Below are positions 46,907 through 58,619 of a stretch of DNA of 64,000 nucleotides, piece after piece. Location of the stretch: contig CM049395.1 of assembly GCA_026929865.2 (NCBI GenBank), positions 13,258,501-13,322,500 of the forward strand, given 5' to 3'. The position numbers were made by a program, and so were the translations under genes. How positions within the stretch are numbered: the first letter of the stretch is position 1; the number at the start of each line of letters is the position of its first letter. The notes under the pieces are model-generated. The model did not search any database, was not told where the DNA came from, and saw only the letters and a list, made by a program, of their open reading frames with translations. This DNA comes from Hyperoplus lanceolatus (Eukaryota; Chordata; Actinopteri; Uranoscopiformes; Ammodytidae).

Positions 46907-47967
46907 TAAGGATGGGCATCGGAACCGGTGCTAAATTTAGAACCGGTTCCAAACTTTCAATTCCAAAGGAATTGTTAAGGAAAGAAAATTTCGATTCTTT
47001 TGATCGATTCCTGCGCATGCGCAAAAGGACGTGCCCACGTCATGCGACGTCACCGCGCAGGCATGTCTGTGTTTTGATTAGAGCTAACGGTTAGCAAACA
47101 ACAGCATTGCTGTCATGGACCTATTCAGAAAGATTGCTGTAACCTGAGCGAATTAAATGGTCAAAGCAGGCGACCAGGGATAAATCTTGCTACTTTTACT
47201 GGTCATTTGAGGAATAACTGTTTCCGCAAAAGCATCTCACATATCAAGTCGCGCGGTCGCATTTCAACCAAGCGCCTGAGAGCCGAGTAGCGAGCGCTGC
47301 CGTGTCGTCTCCTCCTCCTCCTCCTCCTCCTCACACTAGAGATAGACTCGGGCTGCAGGGCTCATAACCTAAGCAGTGCACAGCGGCACAGCAACGCGAC
47401 TTACTACACCGGCCCATAGACAGTATATAAAGCACAAGCAACGTCTGTATCGCGGACGGTGCTGTCGGGAGTAGGCTACTCTCACGGCCAGTAGCAGCCC
47501 CCAGCCTGCTGCTGCAGACACTAACAGAACGCACCGTGGTCACTGCCTCGTGAGCTGCCTCAGTTTGTAAATATAGCAGGCTACGTGAATAGTTATAGAA
47601 TAATAGAATAGAAGAAAATAAGCCACTATGTTGATTTCAGGTAGAATATATATCAGAGATTCCCCTTCTGATTATCTAAAATATGACTTATTAAAGAGCC
47701 TGATTAAAGACAATATTTCCCATTGGTTATGTTTCCAAAAGCTCTGAGAGGAGTTGTGATTGTGGGTTTCATTTATTTTATGTAGCCTGTTTATAAGAAC
47801 AAGATTGAGAGAGAAAAAAATATAAATAGATGTTTTTTACATAAACATTTGACCCCTTTCTTCTATCTTGTTGGAATCGGAATTGGGAACCGTTAAGAAC
47901 CGGAATCGATAGTCAGAATCGGAGTTGGAACCGGAATTGGTCAAAACTCAAACGATACCCATCCCTA
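46907..47967. mobile_element. hAT element nested inside the DIRS gag region
   Basis: Ends TAAGGATGGGCATCGG / CGATACCCATCCCTA. The exact 8-bp duplication gaaaacac flanks it (46899-46906 and 47968-47975). It is 1.06 kb with no transposase. It contains a (CCT)n run at about 47309-47334 and a stretch resembling the interior of the TAGGGCTGTCAAA hAT family ('agtatataaa', 'gctgtcggga'). Confidence 0.9.
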
Positions 47968-47975
47968 GAAAACAC

Positions 47976-48345
47976 TGCCTTCACCAGTAAACTACTTACC
48001 CAAAAAACACAAAACAGTGTTACCGGGAGAGGACGCGAAACCGCAGTCTTCACCAGTAAGTGACTAAAAAGAATTGCACAGCAGTGTTACCGGGAGCGGA
48101 CACGAGAGCGCAGCCTTCACCAGTAAGTGACCAAAAAGAATTGCACAGCAGTGTTACCGGGAGAGGACGCGAAAGCGCAGTCTTCACCAGTAAGTGACCA
48201 AAAAGATTTGCACAGCAGTGTTACCGGGAGCGGACACGAGAGCGCTGCCTTCACCGGTAAGTGACCGAACAGAGATACACCGCAGTGTTCCCAGGAGAGG
48301 ACGCGAGAGCGCCGCCTTCACTGGGAAGCGACTGACAAGAATACA
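47976..48345 (-). repeat. 67-bp tandem repeats in the DIRS leader
   Basis: The phrase cttcac recurs at 47979, 48048, 48115, 48182, 48249 and 48316, that is at spacings of 69, 67, 67, 67 and 67 bp. Each unit also has 'cagtgttaccgggag', 'ggac(a/g)cga' and 'agtaagtgac'. Units diverge by a few bases each. They lie between the right terminal repeat and gag, in the position of the 5' leader. Confidence 0.92.
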
Positions 48346-48663
48346 ATGAACGAAAAAAAAAAAACGTCTTCCCTTTTTTTCTCTTTTTTTTTTTTCAAAA
48401 AAGTTTACCAAAAACAAGAAATGGCAATTTAGAACAGCCGAGCTGTCTCTATCATATGAAATTCAATGAGGGAAGGTATCAATTAGCGCCACAATAGTGG
48501 GGCAAAAGCACTTAGTGCTGCACGGCTAAAACAGCCCCTAGAGGACGGGTTCCTTACCCATTGCTCTGACCTTAGTCGCGAGGCTGCACACCGTTGCTTA
48601 TCCTTTTCCAAATGCGAAAACTTATCGCACGTGGTACGTCTGCGTCTTCCTGCGAGAAGAAAA

Positions 48664-48826
48664 AGGAACAGATCCTCTGGAGACACCGGGCTATATAGCC
48701 CTTCCGGTGTCACGAGGGTCACAGGTGACTTTGTTGATATTGGTACTCAAACCTGCGCATGCGCGAGAGGGATAAATCCAGTGCTTAATGCACCGCCTCT
48801 GGCGGTCAGTAAGGATGAAATAGAAC
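48664..48826 (-). repeat. DIRS inverted terminal repeat, 5' side of the element
   Basis: Complementary to 42769-42957. It carries the palindromic 'gggctatatagccc', which could act as a TATA-type promoter element for minus-strand transcription; this is inference only. Confidence 0.88.
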
Positions 48827-49955
48827 TACCGGTACTACTTCTATTCAACTTAAAAATAAAAGACAGCATTCATCATTATGTAGGACTACAGCATAACTGA
48901 TGGCAACTCCACTCCATAAACTTTATCTTAATAGATAAAGTACCAGTAGCATATGCCCCATGGACCTGTCCAGCATCAGAATGTAACCATTTATTCACAT
49001 TGCAGAGCTTAGGTTTGTCCGTCAGTAACAATGAAAACACAACTGGTCAATTGAATATAAAATGCAGAATGGATTGCACTCGGTATCAATTCATCCAACT
49101 TTATTATTAAATAAACCCCAAAAAAGTTTCTGACTCACCAATCTGACTCCCTGGCTGTAGGGAGCAAGACGATAGTAATCCAGTGACAGTCTGACTGACA
49201 GCACAGCTAGCTAGCATCCTTCCGTTCATGTACGCTACCTGTCCGTTTGAAATGCTCAAACATTGTTTATCCCTGTTGCTGCTGTACACCGTCCAAGGCT
49301 GGTGCAGGCCTTTCTCTTGGTATTCATTCTGTTCCCTTTTAAATTATAATCCAATTTGTTAAAATTCCTCCAGTCTGAAATATCTGCGGGCACGGACACG
49401 GCAGCTGCAATGTTGACTTAAAAATCCGCGGGGGTAACGCGACGTGAATGAGCATAGCCAACGTAATGACGTTGGCCTAAGCTGCGTAAATGTCTAGTAA
49501 TATCTCGATTGTAATTGGTCCATTAATTATATGTAACGTAAAGGCTTATGTGGCATACCATTTACGTAAAAAAAGCACAAAGAATTCCGCTTATTTGCGT
49601 ACATGTTAAATAATACAGAATCAAGTGCGCATGCGCGAAAACCTTTTTTTTCTTGCCGTCCACAATGAATAGGCGCAAAAGCACTGATTCTGTGCCGTAC
49701 ACAATGAATGGGAAACAGCAAAAGCACAATATTTCTTTGGCGTAACTTACTAACTGCCACCTTTCTAATCAAAACGTCTACAATTTTTAAAGTAATTGCG
49801 GATTACATGTAAAGATCGAAATAATTAACAGTAATAATACAAATATAAGTTTATTAAATAAAAAAAAATATTTTATTTTATTTTATCTTTATTTTTTTGC
49901 ACACGGCGCCAGGGTAGGCACTGCCTACCTTGCCTACCCTGACCGCACGTCACTG

Positions 49956-50178
49956 ACACACACACACACACACACACACAATCATGCACCCACAACCCCT
50001 GTGCTTGTTAGATGGAATGAGTTTGATGGAGTGATAAGCCATAGTGGGCTAAATGACACAATCATTCACCACTCTATAACACGTGTCCAAGTCCCACAGA
50101 CACACATGTGTAGATAACACACACACACACAGTCACACACATACACACTTCCACTACTTTAATCTTTTGTTCTCTCCG

Positions 50179-50269
<91 letters not shown>

Positions 50270-50407
50270 ACTGATTCATTAACCACTTTGTTACATTCAT
50301 CCATCTTTCACCAGAGGGTGAAGGGTGGAAGGGAGGAATAGAGGGAAGAAAATAACAGAAAGAAGTCTGGCATGAATATGAGGCATGATAATTACAGTGG
50401 TATACTG
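49956..50407 (+). repeat. Intronic segment with (CA)n microsatellites
   Basis: CA tracts at 49956-49980 and, much longer, 50178-50269 (about 90 bp). No gene. Confidence 0.9.
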
Positions 50408-51359
50408 CAGGGCTATTCGATAGGCGGCCGGAAGGAATATTTACTGGCCCCCGCCTTAACTACTAACTGACCCCAAAAAAAAAATTTTTTTTTTTATTTT
50501 TTTTAGTGGTGCACAATTAATGTACTAGCACATGCGATGTGTGCTTTTGCATGGTCATAACTGCGCGAAAGGCCGCGATCTGCAGTAAATAAATGTGCAC
50601 ATGTGTCTCCAAGCGTTTCTCTATCAGCTGCTCTGTGTATTCAGCTTTACGGGCGCGATTGTACCGCAGTGTAAGTGTATGGTCCATTATTTGTATTTAG
50701 TGTGTCTGCATAATATTGCACCAGTAGAACTTTGCATGTTTGCACAAAATGTGTACCTTCACATAGCAAACAAAATTGCACAACTGTAAAGTCAGTGTCT
50801 GTAGTTTTTTTGTATTCAAATAGGCAGTTGTTTATTTCTGTACTATGCATTGGCATCTTTGAGCAAAACACATTTTTTGGAGGGGAAACACTGTAAGGTG
50901 TTGCGCTTAGAGTAGCCTACATTTATTTCTATGTTTTTTGATAAGCTGTTGCACTCTTAGTAAACCTAGGCCTACCTTTATTTTGATAAGCTGTTGCACT
51001 TAGAGTACATTTATTTCGATGTATTTTGTTAAACTGTTGCACTTAGAGTACATTTATTTATATGTATTTTGATAAGCTGTTGAAGAGTTAACCTATTGTG
51101 TTTTCCTGAACTGATAAGATTTTTAAACCCTTAAACAACAGGCAGCCTATGTAAATCAAATAGGGATTTCTTTTGATAAGCTGGTGAACTCTATTTGATC
51201 AAATAAAGACAATATATGCACTCCTATGTCGTTGTGGTGTTTTACAGTATATGTAGTTATTGATGTGATGCTCATCAATTTTAGGCATTTTTTTCTGGCC
51301 CCTCATTTTGGATTATTTCCACCAACCGGCCCCCATTCAAAACTAATTGAATAGCCCTG
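50408..51359 (+). mobile_element. Non-autonomous hAT element 'CAGGGCTATTC'
   Basis: Inverted ends CAGGGCTATTCGAT / AATTGAATAGCCCTG. The exact 8-bp duplication gtatactg lies at 50400-50407 and 51360-51367. The element is 952 bp. The interior has diverged 'gataagctgttgcactta' repeats (about 50940-51080). It shares a module with the hAT at 53161. No transposase. Confidence 0.9.
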
Positions 51360-51367
51360 GTATACTG

Positions 51368-52392
51368 GTACCGTTATAATACAGCCCAGGAAAACAGTGC
51401 ATACAAATATAAAAAATAAAAGAGAAGACAATGAAATGAAAAAGCAATGGAGAAAGAAGAGAAAGAGCATATGGAGAAGGTAAATTGAGGGAATGAAACA
51501 AACAACAGGGGGAGGATAATTGCAAGCGTCTCACAATACCCTCAGCGTTCATGCTCACGCAAACATTACACATGCACCCATATGTGACACATCTAAAACT
51601 GAATACATTAAACAATCAACTGCACCTGTAGCTCACACGAGGAGTCATCTTCCTCAGCGGATTACATTTCTGACACCATCACAACCGACACAGAAAAATG
51701 AGAGAAGAGTACCACCCTTGCTAATATCACCACCAATTATGATAGTGACAGTAGCTACTACTGGGAATGCTAGCCTCTTGCTATGATTTTAGACCACAGT
51801 AAAAATGTCTCAGCATAAAACATAATGGCTGTTTTGTAATAAACTTTCCACCAACTATGAAAAGGAAAAACAGAGACACAATTAATAATAAAAAAACTGA
51901 ATGAGTGTGGAGTAAAGTAATTGTAAGAATTTATGAAATATATAAAGTAGGAGAGGAGGAACAATCTTTTTTTAATCTATACCAGCTTACATATTTTCAA
52001 TTACATTTGAATTAACTGTTCGGTTCTTGTGCTTTGACTAAAATCCTTCTTAAAACTGTGTTTCTACTTCTAGGTAAGCACCTCAAATCTTACTACACTT
52101 TTCGACATCCTAAAGCGCAAATGAGTGCCGTCGTAAAAGCACAAACTACGATAGCTATTCCATGATGTATGTGTCGGGGACTGGAAGCAAATTTTTGCTT
52201 ACTTTTACAATAATTACTCGTCATTGTAAACTAGCTGCTGCCTTTTCATTTGAATGTGAACTACATTTGTGCTGAATCATAATTTGGAGTGTCATTAAAG
52301 CCCACCAGGTTGCCCTCCCAGGGGTAGAACGTGAAGCAGAACCATACAGGTTGCAGCCCTTCATGATAAAAATGTGTTCTGCCTCTCAGTGG
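51368..52392. other. Intronic sequence, no gene recognised
   Basis: No exon or element ends recognised. Confidence 0.45.
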
Positions 52393-52396
52393 TTAA

Positions 52397-52718
52397 AGGA
52401 GAAGTAAGTGATATTTTTTATATGTTTTAAATCTCTCTATATTCATAGATAACAAAGGTCTCCCAGTCATCCAGCTTTGTGGTAATTGCCAGTTAAAATT
52501 TTGAGTATCCCGCTCGTTTGTTTCAATCAGGAGAAGCAGTGCTGTAAAGAAGTGCTGTAAAGGCGGGTCTCTGTGACCATGAACGATGCCTAGCTGCACT
52601 CCATCGTGGCACTATCTGACGAAGACGGCTGCGAGTTCATGTGGTGGTGACGTAAGGACTGCTAACTGCAGTCACTGACAGGAGGTTAGCTAAAAGGGCC
52701 ATATCACTTACTTCTCCT
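52397..52718. mobile_element. TTAA-flanked MITE 'AGGAGAAGTAAGTGATAT'
   Basis: Near-perfect inverted ends AGGAGAAGTAAGTGATAT / ATATCACTTACTTCTCCT. TTAA flanks it (52393-52396 and 52719-52722). The element is 322 bp and non-coding. A TTAA target suits piggyBac-like mobilisation, but the ends do not match the piggyBac copies in this window. Confidence 0.82.
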
Positions 52719-52722
52719 TTAA

Positions 52723-53160
52723 ATAACTAACAGTCTCACGTTTGTTTTTGTTACAGAAGTGCGGTGGTTATACTATGAATCGCTGTCACAAAATAAATGA
52801 ATGTAATTGAATTTTAACCAGGATTTAGAACAGGTTGCATCACAACTTTCTGCATGCTGGTGCCAGCACGTGTAGCTGGGGCTCTTTTTAGTATTGGTGC
52901 CCCTGGCCTTTCAGACAGCCCGAGTCCACCACTGATCCCTTTTTTATATGATTCTTTGGAAAATGTACTATTCCATTCCCAGAAGCTGCTGGCTGTGAAT
53001 GCATTTTTGCTCTCAACATTTCATCTGGATTGAAATATGCTCATGTTTTTTGGGGTTTCAGAAACAAGAATTTTACAATATTTGCAATGTCTCAGGCAAG
53101 CACTTCAGTGTCTTGTCACACGCATCTTGAGTGTGGTAGCCAGCATGCTTTAACCTAACG
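52723..53160. other. Intronic sequence, no gene recognised
   Basis: Nothing beyond the 8-bp duplication of the next element at the right edge. Confidence 0.45.
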
Positions 53161-55192
53161 CAGTGGTTCTCAATTATTTTCTGTCATTCCCCCCCTAGGG
53201 GACAGACATTTTTTCGTGCCCCCCCCCTAAATTGAAATACTATTGAGAACCTGCTAATATTTACTTATTTATATGTACAAAACCACTGTATGAGTTTCTG
53301 TCACGAGCATTCTGCATACAAAAATTAGCTGAGTTAAAGCAGCAATGAGTAACATTTAAATATCTTTTAAACAGCCTCATGTTTCCTCTCATAATCATAA
53401 ATTACCTTTAACAGCAAACAAGACCATCTGTGCAAAGAAATACTTTTTTATATAGTTTTTATTACTGCATTTGATCTGGTCGTACACCCAGTCCGATTTT
53501 CGGTTCACGCGTGCATGCTCTATGGTCACATATCCGTATTGGTCACAGATTTCAGTGCGGCGCAGGAACGCGATTTGAGAAGCCTATGGCTCCAGGTGAG
53601 GGAAGGGGAGCTGGAGCCTTGTTTGAGACAGTTGTTTGTTCATAATGACTGATAACAGGGCTGAACCATCAAAGAAAAAAAAGAAAATGCAATGAAGAAA
53701 AGCTAAAAGGGAGAGTGATAGGCGGGCGGGAGGGCGTTGCCAAGCAACGTATACACAATGTCACGCAGCGAACCTAGACTGCAGTGTTTACTCCTAAATG
53801 AATGAGCGGTAGCCTACTAAAACAAAGTTTACTTTGCCTCACCAGCATCATCAGATGACCATTATTCATCTGAAATAGTCATTATTTACAACATAAACAC
53901 ATTACCTCATCGTGATCCATACTAACTAACTGCCATCTCTCGTTCATTCGCTTGGTGTGAGGACACGGACTCGTTCAGCTCTGTGAGAGGTGACAATGCA
54001 TCAACTCATTGCAATCAGGTGTGTTTAGCACTTACTGCCATTAGTTGATGCTGTGTCACCCATAGACTCACAGAGCCGAAAAGTGATGTCGTGGGGGGGC
54101 CCAAGGCAGAAGAAGGCCCATAATTTTATTTATTTATTTTTTTTTTTTAACAAGCTAAATGTGTGGCCCCGATCTTTGAAGGCCCTGAACAATGCCATTC
54201 CAAAAAAAGAAATAATTGACTGGCTCATGATAGGCCCCTGACCCTTGCAAGGAGATCAGGGGCCTGCGCATGACTAAGCCATGTATGCGGGAGAGTGAGC
54301 AGGAGCAAGCCAACATTGAATTGAACTGGTGGCGAAAATAAACGCAGCGATGTTTCTATGGGGATATTTAGCTGTACAGAAATAAGTGCTGGCAAAGCTA
54401 GGACAGTTTAAGACTCCACATCACTGTGGCAACATAACCTATCTATCAGCTCAGACAGCGCAAAGAAAAGTCTGATGAATACATGAGAGCGATGGCCCCT
54501 GCAAGTTTCAGTAAGTTTAAAGAAGAGCCTCACTGTTACTGCCTTTGAAATGCATTTCGACATTTTAAGGGGAAAACACATTGTATTTATTGTTTCAACT
54601 ATTGAGTTATTTGTAGAACAGCATGCTAGTGTAGGCCAACAAGATTGATTTTCTGAATTTTCAATGCTGCTTTATTTTTATGTTTTAAATTGGGAAAGAC
54701 ATGTTCCAAAACAACCTGTATTTAAAAAGAAATCAAGCAAGTAGGCTAATAATAACCATTAATTAATTATAGGCTATCGCATCACAGTAGGCCTATTGTC
54801 CACAATAATCACAGCCCCCCATCCGTAAAGGAACTTTAAAAAGTTTAATTTGCACTTGATGTGCCTACACAAGTGTATGGTCTATTATTTGTATTTAGTG
54901 TGTCTGCATAGTATTGCACAAAAACAGAAGAAGTTTTCTTTAATTGTGTTTTGTACTGTCTCTAAAATTATACTTGCACATAGCAAACAAAATTTTATTT
55001 TTAAATAGCCTACAGAGACACTTGGAGACACATGCAGACATTTATTTACAGCAAATCGCGGCCTTTCGCGCGGATATGACCATACATAAGCACACTTTGT
55101 GCTTGCTAGCACTGAAAAAAATATATATATATATTTTTTTGTCAGTTGGAAATCAAGGCAGCTCACGGCGCCCCACCATTTGAGGAGCACTG
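53161..55192 (+). mobile_element. hAT (Charlie-like) element 'CAGTGGTTCTCAA', non-coding
   Basis: It starts CAGTGGTTCTCAATT and ends TTTGAGGAGCACTG. The exact 8-bp duplication acctaacg lies at 53153-53160 and 55193-55200. The ends are of the Charlie type (CAGTGGTTCTCAA). It is 2.03 kb. The interior contains an imperfect hairpin at about 53973-54076 (cagctctgtgag... / ...ctcacagagcc). It also holds a module shared with the 50408 hAT, and the parent of the copy at 63268. No transposase. Confidence 0.88.
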
Positions 55193-55200
55193 ACCTAACG

Positions 55201-55566
55201 TGTTTCTGGGAAAGGGCACTGTAATCACCAAAACTGCATGCACCTGTAAGTGTGCACCTGTAAGTGACTATGTTCAATTGGGGACATAACATGTGCGACA
55301 GGGCATATCAGAACTTGAGGAGGGGCAAGAGTTTCTTGTCTTTTGTATCGCAGTCCTTGCAGAACGAGCCAAGCCTTTTCCTAACTGCATTACCATTCTT
55401 TGATATTAGCTGTTTTCTTGGCAGTACGGAATATTTATTGTTTTCCTTTCCGTTAGCACTGCCATGACAGGTCTGATTGGAATCTATGCTATTTCTAAAA
55501 CAAGCTGAAAGCAGAATGGAGGAGGAAATGCATCGAGTTCAACAGCTGGATCTAAGTGTCCCTGTC

Positions 55567-55600
<34 letters not shown>

Positions 55601-56876
55601 AGAAACACACTGTTTGCTTTACTCTAGTCTCTTCCTTCCCTAGATACAGAGAGAGCGTCGAGAGCTTAGTTTCTACACATTGTGCATGTGTGTTTGTGTC
55701 ATTTTCACTATCTGTACTTAGCTGCAATTTGAGGGCCAGCAATTTGTGTCTTTGGTCTACCAAATGTTATGGTTCCAATGTGAAACGTTTTTTTTAGGAG
55801 AACGTTCAGGGTGGTGTACACATGATTTGATAGAATGAGACTGTCTGAGAACGTCCAAGGCCAGGCATCCCACCCGTCTCCTTAAGGACCTCCCTGTATG
55901 TTCCCCTTTGTTTTACACTAATCGTGTTCCCTGTTTCTCCTCAAGAGCCACAATTTGTTGCCTTTCCTGTGATCCATAGCTGCTTCTTTTGGGCAGTTTT
56001 TAAGGTTGCTCCAATAAAACAAAGTGTGACCCAGGGAATGCGTATTTCATTTGATTTGTAGCTTTGTAGCTGCTGGTTAGTCCAGCTGACATATCAGCCG
56101 GACTAACCAGCAGCTTGGGCGCAACAACTCCTGGACTTGGAGTGCAAATCATACAATTCATTGTGTACCTAAGGTGGATAGTTAAGGTGAATCCAGAGGC
56201 TGCTGTTTTTAATGATATCTGTCGGTTGCAGAGTCAGTTCCAGAAGCACTAACAGTATAGTGTCGGAACATAGCACTGACATTGCCACCAAACACATTGC
56301 ACACGCAGGTCAACAAAATCCTCATCCTCGGTTGTTCAGTTAATTAAATTTCATAGCCACGGGTCAGCAGCTCACTGAGCAATGTCGACAGTGACTGGAC
56401 CTTGTTACAGTGACTGAATTGTGTCTCATTTCTGTCAAGGGAATGTAACTAATTCATTTGCCACCAGGTCAAAGCAGCAAGGATATTTCAGTAGGCTAGT
56501 ATCATTCATAGCAGGGAATGGGCCCATGATTACAATGGTGGTTAGGACCTGTCAACTACAACAAAACCGTACCCTTTGGCAAGTAGCTTTGGATTTAATG
56601 CCCTTCAACAACACTAAACCAGATTACACAGCTGCAGTTCTGTGAATTAACCTCGGCAGATGGAGGATCAAGGCTATGCTCCTGTCGAGGGTACTTGTTG
56701 TGTGGCATAGTTCTTTAGTGTTGATCTTGGTTGCTGTCATTGGTGCATAGACCATTTTTACAAAAAAGCGAATGTTATATTTTACTTTATTTTAACCTGT
56801 TATCTTGGAGTCAATTTGAACCAAACATTTTAGACCACCAGAAAATGATGATAATCAAAATTGATTTTGAGTCAGG
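55201..56876. other. Intronic sequence with (GT)n and a short hairpin
   Basis: (GT)n at 55570-55598. No exon recognised. Confidence 0.5.
56068..56115. other. Near-perfect 48-nt inverted repeat
   Basis: The arms AGCTGCTGGTTAGTCC and GGACTAACCAGCAGCT are perfectly complementary (16 bp). After one mismatch, a further 5-bp stem (GCTGA/TCAGC) closes on a 4-base loop. Too short for a typical pre-miRNA hairpin and with no obvious extension. Function unknown. Confidence 0.85.
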
Positions 56877-57397
56877 TAGGGGAGAACGGGGGAATCTGAG
56901 GCATCGGGTAATGTCAGCCACCCCCTGTATCTAGGCAACGGAAAACATGTGTGGTCATGTGAGATATATGTTTTCAAGCCCCTCTCATTTCCCCTTGGCC
57001 ATGAAAGAGAGGACTGGTGATGTGGTAAGCTTGTTTTTTCACCAAAATAGGTATTTTGCATGTAAAAGTAAATTTTCTTGCTGTCAATTTAATCAACTGT
57101 TGTGCCAAAGCAAATGTATTCACGTAGAAAAACTTCTATCATACGTGTTGATGAACTACCAACATATAAAAACCATGTGATGATATTAGCTAAAGATTAG
57201 CCTGAAATGCTAAGAGAGGTAGTTTTTTCTCAAATTGTGGTGGTGGGGGAAAGGGATCCAAATGATGTGGGGGAAAGTGAGACACGGTCTCACTTTGCCC
57301 CAACATGAGGCATGAGTTTAGTCTTAAACATATTTTAATGTAATATTACATAACATATGTTTCCTTTTAATGTCGTACACATTATAGAAAAGCCATC

Positions 57398-57472
57398 ATG
57401 TCAAGAAAATACACCAGGAAGATGACCTGGGGCAACCACACGGAAAGAGCACCTTCTCATCGTTCTCTGTAA
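57398..57472 (+). pseudogene. Possible start of a pogo-like transposase
   Basis: ATG followed by SRKYTRKMTWG and a stop after 24 codons. Pogo/Tigger transposases in fish often begin with a similar basic MPRxYxRK leader before the psq helix-turn-helix. This is a weak match and might be chance. Confidence 0.25.
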
Positions 57473-58119
57473 CCTTCAGGGCTGGAAAGTAGTGTAGGCC
57501 TAGTTGTAGAGTATGACAGGATGATGTTATAATCCAGTTGGGTATTCTCCTGTGTTCTGAGTCCCAGGCTGTTCTCGCTGGTTCTGATTGTCCTATGCTT
57601 TGACCCCCAGACACAAGCTGGCTCTAAGGGTCCTGTGTTCTGACCCCCAGACTGTGTTCTAATCTCACTGGTTCTATCTTTCATTTGAATCTTATTAAAA
57701 CCTTTTGAATTATATTTGATTTTGTTCAGAGTTACTTTCAAGTGTTTGGAAAATTTGCTTTGCTTAATTGACCAAACCCCATCATTCTTTTACTAGTCCG
57801 ACATTAGTTCTGGAATGTGTGGCTAGCTTTCAGGATTCTTACTGTTACAATATGTGTTGTTATGGTAGTTTCAGAGTGGAACAAGTAAGTGGATCAGTTT
57901 ACCCCCAACTGGTTCACTTTACCCCCTTGATTTTTCTGGTCTGTCTCAGTTTACCCCACAGCTGGGGTAAAGTGAGCCACATGACAACATTTTTTAAAAC
58001 AATCATATTTTCACTGCCCTTTGTCTCGAAAAAAAATCTGCTAATGCCCATTTCTAGGAAACATCCTGAATTAATGGGAAATGTGTAAATTTGAGTGATA
58101 AATATTTTTAGCTCGCTTA

Positions 58120-58619
58120 AGGTACGAACACACTGCACTCCGCGGCGCGGCGGTTGGCCGCACAAATCGCAGGTTCCGCGCTGCATGATCATAGTGGGTC
58201 ATATTGTGTCCACCGCCCGCCGCCCGACCACAGTAGCCTTCTCCTACTCTGGGGATATGCTCGCGCTAGTGCTAACCAGTGCTGAGAGCACCAGTCTGCT
58301 GTGCTGATGGTGCTTTACCCAAGCTAAACGGTGCTAACTTGGTTCATAAAGCAAAACTGATAGCTGTACACAGCAGGCAACATACACATAGGCTATTCAC
58401 AGAACTTATGGGAGCAAACTGTGACTATTATGTTGTCATCCATCTTAATTTCCTCTGTCAGTCGTCCCGAAGCGAGTGACGTTGGGAGGAGCTCAACGCT
58501 GATTGGCTACCGCGGCGCGGCCGGCGGCAAAAAGTTCAATATTTTCAACTTCTGCGGCGCGTGAACCGCTCGCTGAAATACATTGACTTTCTATGTAAAC
58601 TTGCAGTGTGTTCGCACCT
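58120..58619. mobile_element. Harbinger-like MITE 'AGGTGCGAACACACTGCA'
   Basis: Inverted ends AGGTACGAACACACTGCA / TGCAGTGTGTTCGCACCT. The 3-bp TTA stands on both sides (58117-58119 and 58620-58622). It is 500 bp and very GC-rich inside (gcggcgcgg runs), in contrast to its surroundings. It is nested in the 56879-58668 element. Confidence 0.8.

Larger units (their letters stand above)
42769..48826 (-). mobile_element. DIRS-type (tyrosine recombinase) retrotransposon
   Basis: All structural parts of a DIRS element are visible, with coding on the minus strand. These are inverted terminal repeats, a gag-like region, reverse transcriptase plus RNase H, a tyrosine recombinase, and an internal complementary region at 43000-43110. 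The internal region copies both ends in complementary form and is used for the circular intermediate in this family. Both ends share the trinucleotide AAC on the plus strand (GTT on the coding strand), 42769-42771 and 48824-48826, as expected for recombinase integration without a longer target duplication. The total is 6.06 kb including a 1.06-kb hAT insertion. The original of about 5.0 kb is a normal DIRS length. At least three frameshifts make it non-autonomous. Confidence 0.93.
42301..49955. mobile_element. hAT-like element 'CAGTGACGTGCG', split by a DIRS retrotransposon
   Basis: The left end is CAGTGACGTGCGTTGAGGT and the right end ACCCTGACCGCACGTCACTG, an imperfect inverted pair. It lies in a CA tract, so the 8-bp flanks acacacac are consistent with a hAT duplication but not independent proof. 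The element's own DNA is 42301-42768 plus 48827-49955, about 1.6 kb. No transposase is recognisable. A short imperfect direct repeat ('acaatgaat...caaaagcac') lies at about 49661-49725. Confidence 0.65.

Noticed and set aside
47976..48345. CRISPR-like array
   Set aside because: The 67-bp units are contiguous tandem copies without unique spacers, inside a eukaryotic retrotransposon.
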